60,811 nucleotides of DNA from Bacteroidales bacterium (GTDB lineage: Bacteria; Bacteroidota; Bacteroidia; Bacteroidales; UBA932), in NCBI GenBank assembly GCA_017479265.1, contig JAFVCK010000072.1, forward strand, positions 1-60,811, read 5' to 3'. The notes under the pieces are model-generated. The model made no database searches, was not told the origin of the DNA, and saw only the letters and a program-made list of their open reading frames with translations. Positions 9,730-19,465 of the stretch are shown piece after piece; the stretch's first letter is position 1; each line of letters begins with the position of its first letter. Made by a program: the position numbers and the translations under genes.

Positions 9730-10592
9730 CGGCTACAGGCTTCTTTGACGGTGTCCATCTCGGGCACCGTCAGGTTTTGAATACCCTTCTCCGTGAGGCC
9801 GGGTCCCGTGGAGAGGAGAGCATGGTCGTGACTTTCTGGCCCCATCCGAGGACTGTGCTCCAGGATGATGCCAGGAGGCTGAGGCTGCTGAACTCCCTTT
9901 CCGAGAAAAAGGACCTGCTTCTGGCTTCTGGCCTGCAAAGGGTTGAAGTTCTGGACTTTACGAAAGAATTCAGCCGTATGGACTCCGAGCGGTACCTGAC
10001 AATGTTGAGGGACTCCTTCGGGGTCAGTGCCGTAGTGCTGGGATATGACAACCGCATAGGCTCCGACCTTCTGCTGCCAGAGGACTCCGCCGCTATAGCC
10101 CGCAGCCTCGGCATGGATGCCGTCATAGTCCCGCCTGTTCCCGTCGGCGAGGGGGATGCCGCCATCAGTTCCACCAAGATACGCACGGCCCTCTGCGAAG
10201 GCCTCGTGGACCGGGCCGCCGCCATGCTCGGCTACACCTACATGCTTCACGGGGTGGTCGTCGCCGGCAACCGACTTGGCCGCACCATAGGTTTCCCCAC
10301 GGCCAACATGCAGCTTTACGAGCCCCTCAAGCAGCTCCCTGGCAACGGAGTGTATTGCGTTGACGTACAGGTGCTTGGAAGCCGTTTCAAAGGCATGTGC
10401 AACATAGGCGTGAGGCCAACTGTAGGGGGCGGGGCCATTACTATAGAGACCAACATCTTCGACTTCGACGAGGACATATACGGCCTTGACATAAGGCTGT
10501 CCTTCCTCCGCAAGATTCGCGACGAAAAGCTCTTCGGCTCCCTGTCCGAACTCCGTTCCCAGCTCGAATCCGACCGTTCCGTATGCATGTAG
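9720..10592 (+). CDS. ribF: Bifunctional riboflavin kinase/FAD synthetase
   Basis: A 290-residue enzyme converting riboflavin to FMN and FMN to FAD. The FAD synthetase domain starts almost at once with [11 protein letters not shown] (usually GNFDGVHxGH) and [11 protein letters not shown], then [10 protein letters not shown] near residue 160. The kinase domain has [22 protein letters not shown] and the [13 protein letters not shown] block. No in-frame start codon lies just upstream, so ATG 9720, inside the end of the phosphorylase gene, is chosen; the N-terminus is a few residues shorter than usual but retains the first strand. Products feed flavoproteins such as the Rnf complex downstream. 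Confidence 0.93.
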   Translation: MAVAATGFFDGVHLGHRQVLNTLLREAGSRGEESMVVTFWPHPRTVLQDDARRLRLLNSLSEKKDLLLASGLQRVEVLDFTKEFSRMDSERYLTMLRDSFGVSAVVLGYDNRIGSDLLLPEDSAAIARSLGMDAVIVPPVPVGEGDAAISSTKIRTALCEGLVDRAAAMLGYTYMLHGVVVAGNRLGRTIGFPTANMQLYEPLKQLPGNGVYCVDVQVLGSRFKGMCNIGVRPTVGGGAITIETNIFDFDEDIYGLDIRLSFLRKIRDEKLFGSLSELRSQLESDRSVCM

Positions 10593-10616
10593 AGGGCCAT
10601 GGAGGCAGGACGTAAA

Positions 10617-10648
10617 TTTGGAAAACACGACAATGCTTGCTAAATTTG
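10617..10648 (+). promoter_or_regulatory. Bacteroides-type promoter for alaS
   Basis: TTTG at 10617-10620 (the -33 element), exactly 20 nt, then TAAATTTG at 10641-10648 (the -7 element). This fits the TTG-N20-TAnnTTTG consensus. Transcription would begin near 10655, giving a leader of about 45 nt before the alaS ATG at 10699. It also rules out translation starts upstream of the -7 box. A second TAAATTTG copy at 10613-10620 overlaps the -33 box. Confidence 0.75.
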
Positions 10649-10698
10649 CAAGATTTATAGAAAACAAGAGCAATTATTTCAAAACAGCTTCTAATAAA

Positions 10699-13314
10699 AT
10701 GACAGCAAAGGAAATACGCCGGAAGTATCTGGAATTTTTCGAGAGCAAGGGCCACACTGTGGTTCCTTCTGCACCAATGGTAATCAAGAACGACCCTACG
10801 CTGATGTTCACCAATGCGGGTATGAACCAGTTCAAGGACATATTCCTGGGCAACACGGCACCTAAGTTCAAGAGGGCTACCGACAGCCAGAAGTGCCTGA
10901 GGGTCAGCGGAAAGCACAATGACCTCGAAGCAGTGGGACATGACGGCCGCCACCATACCATGTTCGAGATGCTCGGCAACTGGAGTTTCGGCGACTATTT
11001 CAAGGCAGAGGCCATAGACTGGGCCTGGGAACTGCTCACGCAGGTGTACGGCATTGACAAGTCCATTCTCTATGCCACCGTTTTCGAAGGCTCTGAGGAG
11101 GACGGCACCGCCCTTGACACCGAGGCTCAGCAGGCCTGGCTCAAGCACATGAGCGCCGACCACGTGCTCCTTGGCAACAAGCATGACAATTTCTGGGAAA
11201 TGGGCGACACGGGTCCCTGCGGTCCCTGCAGCGAGATTCATATCGACCTTCGCAGCCCCGAGCAGAGGGCCAAGGTCCCCGGAGCCTCCCTGGTCAATAC
11301 CGACAACGACGAGGTCATAGAGATATGGAACCTCGTGTTCATGCAGTACAACCGCAAGGCGGACGGCCACCTTGAGTCCCTGCCTGCCAAGAACATAGAC
11401 ACCGGAATGGGCTTCGAGCGCCTCTGCATGGTGCTCCAGGGCAAGACCAGCAACTATGACAGCGACGTGTTCAGCGGAATGATAGCGAAGATAAGCGAGC
11501 TCTCCGGCCATGCCTACCACGAGTCTCCCAAGACAGAGGTGGCCATGCGCGTAGTTGCAGACCATATCCGCGCCATAGCGTTCTCCATCGCCGACGGCCA
11601 GCTGCCTTCCAACGTCAAGGCCGGTTATGTGATAAGGCGAATCCTGAGAAGGGCCGTGCGTTACGGCTATACCTTTCTCGGCTTCGGCGAGCCCTTCCTC
11701 TGCCGTCTGGTGGACCAGCTCGTCGCCGACATGGGCGAGGCCTATCCCGAGCTCGCCAGTCAGAAACAGCTGATAGAGAACGTAATACGCGAAGAAGAAG
11801 TAGCTTTCCTCCGCACCCTCGACAGGGGCATACGCCTCATGGACGACTGCATGGAGAAGAACCGTGAAGGCAAGGTCATCCCCGGCGATGCCGCGTTCCA
11901 GCTCTACGATACCTACGGATTCCCTCTCGACCTTACCGAACTGATTGCCTCCGAAAACGGCTTCACGGTCGATACCGAAGGCTTCAACGCAGAGATGGCA
12001 AAGCAGAAGGAACGTGCCCGCAGCGCCACCTCCAACGAGTTCGGCGACTGGCAGGAGTTCTTCCCCGGAGAAGAGGTGGAATTCACCGGCTATGATTCCC
12101 TGACCGAGCAGAATGTACGCCTTCTCAAGCAGAGGACGGTCAAGCAGAAGAACAAGGTATTCTACCAGCTGGTCTTCGACCGCACTCCTTTCTATGCCGA
12201 GATGGGCGGACAGGTCGGAGATACGGGATATATAGTATCCGCCTCCGGCGAAAAGATAGCCATACTCAACACCGTCAAGGAGAACAACCTTACCATACAT
12301 CTGGCCGAAAGGATTCCCGAGGATTGCAATGGGACTTTCACCCTGAGCGTGGATGAGCAGAGAAGGCTCAAGATTACCGCCAACCATACGGCTACCCACC
12401 TGCTGGACCAGGCCCTGCGCGAAGTACTCGGCACCCATGTCGAGCAGAAGGGTTCCTTCGTAGGCCCCGACTACTTCCGCTTCGACTTCTCCCATTTCTC
12501 CAAGATGACGGACGAGGAAATCGCCGCCACCGAAAAGAGAGTCAACCAGCTGATTCGCAGCAACTTCCCCCGTCAGGAAAAGCGTGATGCCACCATGGAG
12601 GAAGCCAACGCGATGGGCGCAATCGCACTCTTCGGCGAGAAATACGGCGACAGGGTGAGGGTGGTCCGTTTTGGCGATTCAGTGGAGCTTTGCGGAGGCA
12701 CCCATGCCGATGCTACCGGCCGTATAGGCTATTTCAAGATAGTCTCCGAAGGTGCCGTGGCTGCCGGCGTGCGCCGCATAGAGGCCGTGACCGGTGAGGC
12801 AGCCGAAGGCCTTGTGAACGGCTTTATAGAGACCCTGAGGTCCGCCCGCGCATTCTTCAACAACGTGCCCGACCTCACCGGAGCCATACGCAAGATGGTG
12901 GAGGAAAACGGCGCATTCAAGAAGGAACTCGAGACCTTCGCCAAGGAAAAGGCCCGCAATTTCGCAAAGGCCGCAGCCGAGCGTGCAGAGCAGATAGGCG
13001 GCGTAAAGGTGATGCGTTTCAGCGCCGATGCCGACCCTGCAATGGTCCGCGAGGCCGCCCTTCTGATGCAGAAGGAATTGTCAGGCTTTGTTTTTGCAGG
13101 TGCATTCGCCCATGAGGGCAAGCCCAACCTGGTGCTGATGTATTCGGCCGACCTGGTTGCCGCAGGCAAGAACGCAGGCAAGGACATCCGTGAGGCCGCC
13201 CGCTTCATCCAGGGTGGCGGCGGCGGACAGCCCGGTCTTGCAACTGCAGGCGGAAAGGATGTTTCCGGCCTTGACCGGGCCCTCGCAAAAATGGTTGAAC
13301 TGGCTACGGCGTAA
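10699..13314 (+). CDS. alaS: Alanyl-tRNA synthetase
   Basis: An 871-residue class II synthetase charging tRNA-Ala. The ATG at 10699 gives the standard N-terminus [19 protein letters not shown]; the frame is open further upstream but that region holds the promoter. Catalytic motifs include [14 protein letters not shown] and [14 protein letters not shown]. The editing domain carries NHTATHLLD and the [13 protein letters not shown] zinc-site motif. The C-Ala domain ends with [16 protein letters not shown], typical of the family. The stop TAA overlaps the first base of the following ATG at 13314 by one base, linking it to the permease-Fmt gene. Confidence 0.97.
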   Translation: MTAKEIRRKYLEFFESKGHTVVPSAPMVIKNDPTLMFTNAGMNQFKDIFLGNTAPKFKRATDSQKCLRVSGKHNDLEAVGHDGRHHTMFEMLGNWSFGDYFKAEAIDWAWELLTQVYGIDKSILYATVFEGSEEDGTALDTEAQQAWLKHMSADHVLLGNKHDNFWEMGDTGPCGPCSEIHIDLRSPEQRAKVPGASLVNTDNDEVIEIWNLVFMQYNRKADGHLESLPAKNIDTGMGFERLCMVLQGKTSNYDSDVFSGMIAKISELSGHAYHESPKTEVAMRVVADHIRAIAFSIADGQLPSNVKAGYVIRRILRRAVRYGYTFLGFGEPFLCRLVDQLVADMGEAYPELASQKQLIENVIREEEVAFLRTLDRGIRLMDDCMEKNREGKVIPGDAAFQLYDTYGFPLDLTELIASENGFTVDTEGFNAEMAKQKERARSATSNEFGDWQEFFPGEEVEFTGYDSLTEQNVRLLKQRTVKQKNKVFYQLVFDRTPFYAEMGGQVGDTGYIVSASGEKIAILNTVKENNLTIHLAERIPEDCNGTFTLSVDEQRRLKITANHTATHLLDQALREVLGTHVEQKGSFVGPDYFRFDFSHFSKMTDEEIAATEKRVNQLIRSNFPRQEKRDATMEEANAMGAIALFGEKYGDRVRVVRFGDSVELCGGTHADATGRIGYFKIVSEGAVAAGVRRIEAVTGEAAEGLVNGFIETLRSARAFFNNVPDLTGAIRKMVEENGAFKKELETFAKEKARNFAKAAAERAEQIGGVKVMRFSADADPAMVREAALLMQKELSGFVFAGAFAHEGKPNLVLMYSADLVAAGKNAGKDIREAARFIQGGGGGQPGLATAGGKDVSGLDRALAKMVELATA

Positions 13315-15752
13315 TGAAAAAACTCGACTGGTTCCTTATCAAGTCCTTCGTGGGTCCCTTCCTGGGGATTCTGGCGCTCGTCGTGTTCATCTTCATGATG
13401 CAATTCCTTTGGGTCTATATAGATGAACTCGTCGGCAAAGGTCTTGGCCTGAAGGTCATACTTGAATTCATGACCTGGGGCGGAGCCATAATGCTGCCTA
13501 TATGTCTTCCTCTGGCCACTCTTCTGGCAGGAGTGATGACCATAGGGCAGCTGTCCGAGAATTTCGAACTCATAGCCATAAAGTCGGCGGGCATTTCCCT
13601 GGCCAGGGTCATGGCCCCGCTGTTTTTCGTCAGCCTTTTCATTATCTCCGTAGGCGCGTTCTTCACTGCCAACAACATAGTCCCGGTGGCGTACAACAAG
13701 GTCTATACGCTCAGGGAGGACATTCTGCGCACCAACGAGGAAATCAACATCCCGGTAGGCTCCTTCTATGAAGGAATCGAGGGATATACCCTTCGCATAG
13801 AAGGCCGCAACAAGGAAACCGGCATGATGTACGGAGTGCAGGTCTATGACCAGACTTCCGGCAAGGCCGGCACCGCAGAAACCCTCGCCGACTCCGCCAT
13901 GATGTCCATTTCAAAGAACAAGGACTACCTCATTTTCCAGCTCTATGACGGCATTAGCTATCAGGAAGACAATACGATGAAGTACCAGGACACGACCATG
14001 AACCTCCAGCGGCTGCGCTTCTCAAGGCAGGAAATGATAATCCCTCTGAAGAACTACGCATTCAGCCAGCGTTCGGATGCCCAGTACGGCGACCAGACCA
14101 ACTCCAAGCGCCTGTCGCAGCTGCGCGTGGACAAGGACTCCCTGGACACGCACAAGGACTCGGTCGTGCGCATCCAGCTGGCCAATTACGCCACCGACAG
14201 GACTTTCCGCTACGGGACCCAGCTGGACACTTCCTTCCATAAGGAACTGGTGCCCTTCGAGTTCCCTTCATCCCTTACCTGGAAGAACCTGCAGGAGGAA
14301 AGGAAGGCGTACGAGGCCGCTGCTTCGCAGGCTCGAAGCAAAGTCTCTTCCCTGCGCAGCGCAGGCCACGACGTGGAACGCTACGACTACACCCTGCGAA
14401 GGACCAATGTCAACATACTGAAGAAATTCTCGGGGGCCCTGGCCTGCCTGATAATGTTCCTCATAGGTGTTCCCCTCGGTTCTTTCGTTACCCGCAAGTC
14501 GGGTATCGGAGTGGCTGCCATAGTTGCTGTGCTGTTTTTCGTAGTATATTGGGTAGTAGGCATTTCGGGCGAGAAACTCGCCCGCGACGGAGCCTCCAAC
14601 GCGGCCTTCGGAGTGTTCTTGTCCTCGGCGGTGCTGCTGCCGGCCGGACTGTACCTGTCCTGGAAGGCCATACATGACTCGGCCCTTCTGAAGACGGAGA
14701 ATTTCGGAGCCTGGTGGAGGAAAACAATATCTGTAGTGATGGGTTTTTTCAAGAAAACAAAGATTGTATATTTCGGTACGCCCGAGTTCGCGGTGGCTCC
14801 TCTGGATGCCCTCGTCAAGGCGGGTTACAAGGTGGCGGCTGTCGTGACCGTGGCGGACAAGCCGGTAGGACGCGGACAGCAGATGAGCCAGAGCGCGGTG
14901 AAAAAATATGCGGTGGAGCATGGCCTTCCCGTGCTGCAGCCTGAAAAGCTGAAGGACCCCGAATTCCTCTCCTCCCTGGCCGCCTTCAAGGCCGACCTAT
15001 TCGTCGTGGTAGCCTTCAGGATGCTGCCCCAGGAGGTGTGGTCAATGCCTCCCATGGGTACCTTCAACCTGCATGCGGCCTTGCTGCCTCAGTACCGTGG
15101 CGCGGCTCCAATCAACTGGGCCATCATCAACGGCGAGCGCATGACGGGCGTTACTACCTTCCTGATTGACAAGGATATAGATACCGGCAAGATTATTCTT
15201 CGCCAGGAATGCCGCATAGAAGACACCGACACTGCCGGCGACCTTCATGACAAGCTCATGCCTCTTGGCTCCGAACTGGTGATAACCACCGTCCAAGGCC
15301 TTATAGAAAAGAGCGTGGAGGTGAGGGTGCAGCGCAGTTTCATCCAGGGCTCGGAAGTGCTCAAAGCCGCTCCCAAGATACATGACGAACTGCGTCATAT
15401 CGACTGGGACGCACCCATGACGCAGGTGTACAATCTGGTCCGTGGCTTGAGCCCCTATCCCGCTGCATACACCAACCTCGTCTCTTCCGAGGGCGTGGCT
15501 ACCCAGCTGAAGGTGTTCGCCTGCGAGAAGGACCCGTCCCTGCACGGTGAGCCCGGGCAGTTGCTCTCGGACGGCAAGACCTATCTGGCGGTGGCCGTGG
15601 CGGACGGAGCCATACGCCTTACCGACATCCAACTTGCCGGCAAGAAGCGCATGGAGGTCAAGGCCTTCCTCGCCGGATTCCGCGAGCCTTGCTCATACAC
15701 TGCCGACAAGGGTACTTCAGCTGGCGAAATCGCCCGCGTGCGTGCCTTATGA
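13314..15752 (+). CDS. LptF/LptG permease fused to methionyl-tRNA formyltransferase
   Basis: An 812-residue open frame with two unrelated parts. Residues 1-about 470 are a YjgP/YjgQ (LptF/LptG) permease that helps move lipopolysaccharide out of the inner membrane: three N-terminal helices, a periplasmic beta domain (about 140-340), three C-terminal helices starting near 370. From about 478 (MGFFKKTKIVYFGTPEFAV) it is a full Fmt, which formylates initiator Met-tRNA: NLHAALLPQYRGAAPINW with Asn585 and His587, and Asp623 in DIDTGK; the C-terminal domain is complete. An in-frame ATG at 14739 could start free Fmt. A T-run at 14744-14749 lies at the junction, so a sequencing indel cannot be excluded. 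Confidence 0.88.
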   Translation: MKKLDWFLIKSFVGPFLGILALVVFIFMMQFLWVYIDELVGKGLGLKVILEFMTWGGAIMLPICLPLATLLAGVMTIGQLSENFELIAIKSAGISLARVMAPLFFVSLFIISVGAFFTANNIVPVAYNKVYTLREDILRTNEEINIPVGSFYEGIEGYTLRIEGRNKETGMMYGVQVYDQTSGKAGTAETLADSAMMSISKNKDYLIFQLYDGISYQEDNTMKYQDTTMNLQRLRFSRQEMIIPLKNYAFSQRSDAQYGDQTNSKRLSQLRVDKDSLDTHKDSVVRIQLANYATDRTFRYGTQLDTSFHKELVPFEFPSSLTWKNLQEERKAYEAAASQARSKVSSLRSAGHDVERYDYTLRRTNVNILKKFSGALACLIMFLIGVPLGSFVTRKSGIGVAAIVAVLFFVVYWVVGISGEKLARDGASNAAFGVFLSSAVLLPAGLYLSWKAIHDSALLKTENFGAWWRKTISVVMGFFKKTKIVYFGTPEFAVAPLDALVKAGYKVAAVVTVADKPVGRGQQMSQSAVKKYAVEHGLPVLQPEKLKDPEFLSSLAAFKADLFVVVAFRMLPQEVWSMPPMGTFNLHAALLPQYRGAAPINWAIINGERMTGVTTFLIDKDIDTGKIILRQECRIEDTDTAGDLHDKLMPLGSELVITTVQGLIEKSVEVRVQRSFIQGSEVLKAAPKIHDELRHIDWDAPMTQVYNLVRGLSPYPAAYTNLVSSEGVATQLKVFACEKDPSLHGEPGQLLSDGKTYLAVAVADGAIRLTDIQLAGKKRMEVKAFLAGFREPCSYTADKGTSAGEIARVRAL

Positions 15753-16399
15753 AAAGCGCAGTAATCATAGGAGCGGGGGACTTCCCGCGAAAGGACTATC
15801 CTTTGTACCTGGCGGAATCTGCCGACTATGTGGTGGTGTGCGACGGGGCGATTCGCTCCTGGGCACGCCGCTTCCCTTTACGCCGTCCCGATGCCGTGAC
15901 AGGGGACATGGACTCCATAAGCCCTGCTCTTCGCAGGCGCTTTGGGGATGTGCTGGTACAGGAGGACGAGCAGGAGACCAATGACCAGAGCAAGGCTCTG
16001 AGGCTCACCCTGGAGCGGTTCAAGGACATTGACTGCATACATATACTGGGGGCAACGGGCCGCCGCGAGGACCATACCATAGGCAATCTCTCCCTGCTCA
16101 TGGAATATGCCAGGCAGTACGGCCTTAGCGCGGAGTCCTCTCCTTCCCTTGATATGGTTAGCGACTGGAGCACGGCCTTTGCCGTCACCGGCAGCACTAC
16201 CCTGGCCGTCGGCGAGGGACGCAGCATATCCATATTCAGCCCTGACAACTCCCTGAACATCAAGTCGGAAGGTCTTGTGTGGCCTACGGACTCCGTAGTA
16301 TTCGACAACTGGTGGAAGGCCACCCTCAACAGGTCTTCGGCCCCTTTGGTTTCACTCACCTTTTCCCACCCTTCCCTGGCCCTTGTAATCCTCTCGTAG
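15749..16399 (+). CDS. Thiamine diphosphokinase
   Basis: A 216-residue thiamin pyrophosphokinase that makes thiamine diphosphate from thiamine and ATP. Seen in order: VVVCDGAIRSW, DAVTGDMDSI, ETNDQSKAL and ATGRREDHTIGN (substrate- and metal-binding blocks), then the C-terminal beta-sandwich with SISIFSPDN. ATG 15749 overlaps the stop of the permease-Fmt gene (ATGA) and gives the canonical start MKSAVIIGAGDFP. An earlier in-frame start would read through the fmt tail and is less likely. Confidence 0.92.
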   Translation: MKSAVIIGAGDFPRKDYPLYLAESADYVVVCDGAIRSWARRFPLRRPDAVTGDMDSISPALRRRFGDVLVQEDEQETNDQSKALRLTLERFKDIDCIHILGATGRREDHTIGNLSLLMEYARQYGLSAESSPSLDMVSDWSTAFAVTGSTTLAVGEGRSISIFSPDNSLNIKSEGLVWPTDSVVFDNWWKATLNRSSAPLVSLTFSHPSLALVILS

Positions 16400-16420
16400 A
16401 GGCAATTGCATAAAATTTGC

Positions 16421-16428
16421 TATATTTG
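16421..16428 (+). promoter_or_regulatory. Possible -7 promoter element before the M23 genes
   Basis: TATATTTG matches the Bacteroides -7 consensus TAnnTTTG and lies 6 bp before the ATG at 16435. No TTG sits at the right distance (the nearest, 16406-16408, is only 12 nt away). If used, the mRNA would be nearly leaderless. Weak evidence. Confidence 0.35.
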
Positions 16429-16434
16429 CAAATT

Positions 16435-17445
16435 ATGGCCGAACCCGGAAAATACAGGCTCAATCCCGAGACCCTTCTCTATGAAATGGAGAAGGTGCCT
16501 TTCCGTACCCGTTTCGGAAAGTTGCTGCTGGTGCTGCTGCTTGGCGCAGGCCTGTTTTTCGTGTATCTGTGGCTGTGGTCCTATGTGCTCGGCTGGGAAC
16601 TTCCCAAGACCACCGTGCTTCGAAAGCGCAATGCCGAATGGGTGTCGCGCATGGAGGAAATGAACCGCTGGATGGACCGCGCCGACGCCACCCTCGAAGG
16701 ACTCTCCCTGAGGGACAACAGGATATATCGCAACATATTCGGAATGAACGGGATAGGCGACGAGGTGAGGGAGTCGGGATTCAGCGGCACCAGCCGTTAT
16801 GACGAGCTCGACAGGGCGGGTGCAAGCCCCCTTCTGCTGGCGACCGCCAAGCGTATGGACGCGCTCACCAAGAAGGCCTATGTGCAGAGCCTTTCCTTCG
16901 ATGACGTGGCCGCCCTTTCCAAGAGGGCGGGAGACATGGCTTCCTGCATTCCCGCCATACCTCCGCTGATGACGGCCCCTGCTACATATCGCCTCTCCAG
17001 CCCCTTCGGATACCGTAGCGACCCTCTGAACGGCAGCACCAAGATGCATACGGGAATGGACTTCGCCTGCAAGCCGGGCAATTCCATATACGCCACTGGA
17101 GACGGCGTGATAGAGACCGTCCGATTCGAGCTTTTCGGATACGGCAATTCGGTGATGATAGACCACGGCTTCGGCTACAAGACCCGTTACGCCCACATGA
17201 AGACCATTTATGTCACCGAGGGCATGAAGATAAAGAGGGGAGAGTGCATAGGCGAGACGGGCTCCTCCGGCAGGGTGTCCGGACCTCATCTCCATTACGA
17301 AGTGTTCTACAGGGGCAATTTCGTCAATCCGGTCAATTACATGGACCTTTCCATGAGCGAGGAGGAATACAGGCGGATGGTCGAGAAGACCGCCGCCGAG
17401 TCTTCCAACCTGATGATAAGGCCTCACCAAAGGGTAAAGCTATGA
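16435..17445 (+). CDS. M23 family metallopeptidase, membrane-anchored (first of two)
   Basis: A 336-residue LytM-type peptidoglycan endopeptidase. A single membrane helix at about 24-46 (LLLVLLLGAGLFFVYLWLW) follows a short cytoplasmic segment. A helical region leads to the M23 domain (about 185-300) with zinc ligands in HTGMDFACK (HxxxD) and GPHLHYEVF (HxH), so it is probably active. ATG 16435 is preferred over an upstream ATG at 16417 because it gives the common MAEPGKYRLNPETL start and lies after the -7 box. It overlaps the next M23 gene by 4 bp. An alaS, M23, MerR order is common in Bacteroidota. Confidence 0.9.
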   Translation: MAEPGKYRLNPETLLYEMEKVPFRTRFGKLLLVLLLGAGLFFVYLWLWSYVLGWELPKTTVLRKRNAEWVSRMEEMNRWMDRADATLEGLSLRDNRIYRNIFGMNGIGDEVRESGFSGTSRYDELDRAGASPLLLATAKRMDALTKKAYVQSLSFDDVAALSKRAGDMASCIPAIPPLMTAPATYRLSSPFGYRSDPLNGSTKMHTGMDFACKPGNSIYATGDGVIETVRFELFGYGNSVMIDHGFGYKTRYAHMKTIYVTEGMKIKRGECIGETGSSGRVSGPHLHYEVFYRGNFVNPVNYMDLSMSEEEYRRMVEKTAAESSNLMIRPHQRVKL

Positions 17446-18347
17446 CGCGCTACGAATTCGACAGGGACAATTTCAGTTTCCGCAAGGTCACCACTTCCAT
17501 AGGCGGCCTGCTATGGCGCGTGTTCAAGTGGGTCGTAGCGAGTTTCTCCCTCGCCGCGGTAATCTATGCGGTGACTGCCGTTTTCATCAGCACCGATACC
17601 GAGCGCAAGCTCACCAGGGAGAACCGCATGTATGAGAAAGTATATGTGCAAATGCTTGAGAGGCAGGAACTTGTGTCCGAGAATATAGAAGGCCTCAAGA
17701 TGCGCGACGATGACATTTACGGAGAGCTCTTCCATACCAAGGCTCCAGAGGCCGACCCCGCCTCCCTTGTCTTTAGCAGGGACAGCGCCGGGGTATCCGC
17801 GGCCCTGCTTTTACAAAGGGCAGGGGTGGTGGAAGACAATTTCCTGGCCATATTCTCAATGCTGAAGGCCGGCGGGACTCCTCCCATGGGACTGCCCCTT
17901 GGGGAAATCACCTACGCCCAGACGGGAGCCGGCACGGGCAGCCGCATAAGTCCTTTCTACAAGGTGCAGGTGGCCCACGACGGCCTCGACCTTGTCGCGG
18001 CCCAGGGCGAGCCGGTCTTCGCTACGGGAGAGGGCACGGTGCAGGATGTCATTCATTCCGGCAAGGGCCTCGGGAACGTAGTGGAGATAGCGCACGCAGG
18101 AGGTTACGTCACCCGCTACTGCCACCTCGCCGACATAACCGTGAGCAAGGGCCAGAAGGTAAGGCAGGGCGGAAAGATAGGATACGTGGGCATTTCAGGC
18201 AATTCCTTCGCCCCCCATCTTCATTATGAAGTGAGGCATAACGGCTTGCCTGTCAATCCTATAGACTACCTGGCTGTCATGGTGGGCCCCGAGACGTACT
18301 CGGCCATGACGTATATGTCCGCCGTGACCCGTCAATCATTGGACTGA
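17442..18347 (+). CDS. M23 family metallopeptidase, membrane-anchored (second of two)
   Basis: A 301-residue relative of the preceding gene with the same plan: N-terminal MTRYEFDRDNFSFRK, a membrane helix at about 25-45, a coiled stretch, and a C-terminal M23 domain. Zinc ligands are present in AHDGLDLV and APHLHYEVRHNG. ATG 17442 overlaps the upstream stop (ATGA); longer in-frame starts lie inside the first M23 gene. The two probably arose by duplication and may have specialised. The product should face the periplasm and trim peptidoglycan cross-links. Confidence 0.9.
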   Translation: MTRYEFDRDNFSFRKVTTSIGGLLWRVFKWVVASFSLAAVIYAVTAVFISTDTERKLTRENRMYEKVYVQMLERQELVSENIEGLKMRDDDIYGELFHTKAPEADPASLVFSRDSAGVSAALLLQRAGVVEDNFLAIFSMLKAGGTPPMGLPLGEITYAQTGAGTGSRISPFYKVQVAHDGLDLVAAQGEPVFATGEGTVQDVIHSGKGLGNVVEIAHAGGYVTRYCHLADITVSKGQKVRQGGKIGYVGISGNSFAPHLHYEVRHNGLPVNPIDYLAVMVGPETYSAMTYMSAVTRQSLD

Positions 18348-18365
18348 AACCATAAAGAACCATAT

Positions 18366-18683
18366 ATGGAAAAATGCATTTATACCATAGGCGAGGCCGC
18401 CGGGATACTGGGGGAGAACCAGTCCCTGGTGCGTTTCTGGACCAACAGTTTCCCGAAACTGCTCAAGCCCATGCGCAACGCCAAGGGCAACCGCCTCTAT
18501 TCTCCCGAGGACATCGAGGTGCTCAAGCAGCTGCATCTTCTTATCAAAGGCAAGGGAATGACCCTGGAAGGAGCCGAAAAGGTGCTCATGGCCGACCGCA
18601 AGAGCGTTGAGGACAGGGTGAAGGCCCTGGATTCCCTCAAGGCCATACGTGCCCAGCTCCTGGAAATCAAGCAGGGACTATGA
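18366..18683 (+). CDS. MerR-family transcriptional regulator
   Basis: A 105-residue winged-helix protein: YTIGEAAGILGENQSLVRFW is the MerR helix-turn-helix, followed by NRLYSPEDIEVLKQLHLLI and a C-terminal dimerisation coil. There is no effector domain or cysteine cluster, so the ligand is unknown. It lies 18 bp after the M23 pair and overlaps the Nif3-like gene by 4 bp (ATGA). Its target cannot be told from the sequence. Confidence 0.88.
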   Translation: MEKCIYTIGEAAGILGENQSLVRFWTNSFPKLLKPMRNAKGNRLYSPEDIEVLKQLHLLIKGKGMTLEGAEKVLMADRKSVEDRVKALDSLKAIRAQLLEIKQGL

Positions 18684-19447
18684 AGGTGAGGGACATTCTC
18701 GCCGCTGTGGAGGAATTCGCTCCCCTCGGCGTGCAGGAAGGCTGGGACAACAGCGGCCTTCTGGTAGGTTCCCCGGATGACGAGGTCCACGGGGTGACCA
18801 TCGGTTTCGATGCCACCGCGGCCCTCATGGAGGATGCTCACAGCAGCGGCTGCGACCTTGTCATAGTCCATCATCCCCTCATTTTCGGAGGCCTCAAGAA
18901 GATAGACCCGGCGGACCCCGCCGGCGAGGCAATTTATGCCGCAATCAGGTATGGCATAGCTGTTTACGCCACCCACACACCGGCTGACAAGGTGCCCGGA
19001 GGAGTGAGCTGGGCCATGGCAGGAAGGCTGCCCCTTGTGAATGTCCGGGTGCTGGATGACGAAGGAGGAGTGGGCCTTGGCGTGGTCGGCGACCTTCAGA
19101 GCCCTCTGGGCGGAGAAGAGGCCGTGGCCATGGTAAAGGAGGCCTTCGGCCTTGCTGCCGTGCGCTGCTCGAAGCCCGTTGCGAAGGTGGACCGCATCGC
19201 CCTTTGCGGAGGTTCGGGCTCTTCCCTTATAGGCGCGGCCATGCGCAGCGGGGCCCAGCTGTTTGTCACAGGGGACATCACGTATCACAAGTTTTTCACT
19301 CCCAAGGGCTTCATGCTGATGGACATAGGACATTTCGAGAGCGAAAAAGACATAGTTGGCATTTTATTTAAGGTGATACGGAAAAATTTTCCTAACTTTG
19401 CAGTTCGCACTGCGTCCTCTCTGGAGAACCCCGTGCATTACATGTAA
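18680..19447 (+). CDS. Nif3-like dinuclear metal centre protein
   Basis: A 255-residue NIF3/YbgI-family protein, hexameric with a two-metal site in characterised members. Seen: GVQEGWDNSGLLVG, then VIVHHPLIFGGLKK (metal-binding HH), ATHTPADKVPGGV, and the C-terminal GDITYHKFF and DIGHFESE with further ligands. Some databases label the family GTP cyclohydrolase 1 type 2, but the true activity is unsettled. The start overlaps the MerR gene. Family membership is secure; function is not. Confidence 0.9.
   Translation: MKVRDILAAVEEFAPLGVQEGWDNSGLLVGSPDDEVHGVTIGFDATAALMEDAHSSGCDLVIVHHPLIFGGLKKIDPADPAGEAIYAAIRYGIAVYATHTPADKVPGGVSWAMAGRLPLVNVRVLDDEGGVGLGVVGDLQSPLGGEEAVAMVKEAFGLAAVRCSKPVAKVDRIALCGGSGSSLIGAAMRSGAQLFVTGDITYHKFFTPKGFMLMDIGHFESEKDIVGILFKVIRKNFPNFAVRTASSLENPVHYM
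19393..19400 (+). promoter_or_regulatory. Possible -7 element for the zinc-ribbon gene
   Basis: TAACTTTG matches TAnnTTTG inside the 3' end of the Nif3-like gene, about 65 bp before the next ATG. A TTTA at 19367-19370 stands 22 nt upstream as an imperfect -33 element. It could give the zinc-ribbon and dnaB genes their own transcript. Confidence 0.35.
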
Positions 19448-19465
19448 ATATACGTATATTGAAAT

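Noticed and set aside
10441-12495. A 684-codon open frame on the minus strand
   Set aside because: It lies opposite ribF and alaS, both with complete family motifs. Long antisense frames occur throughout this GC-rich coding DNA.
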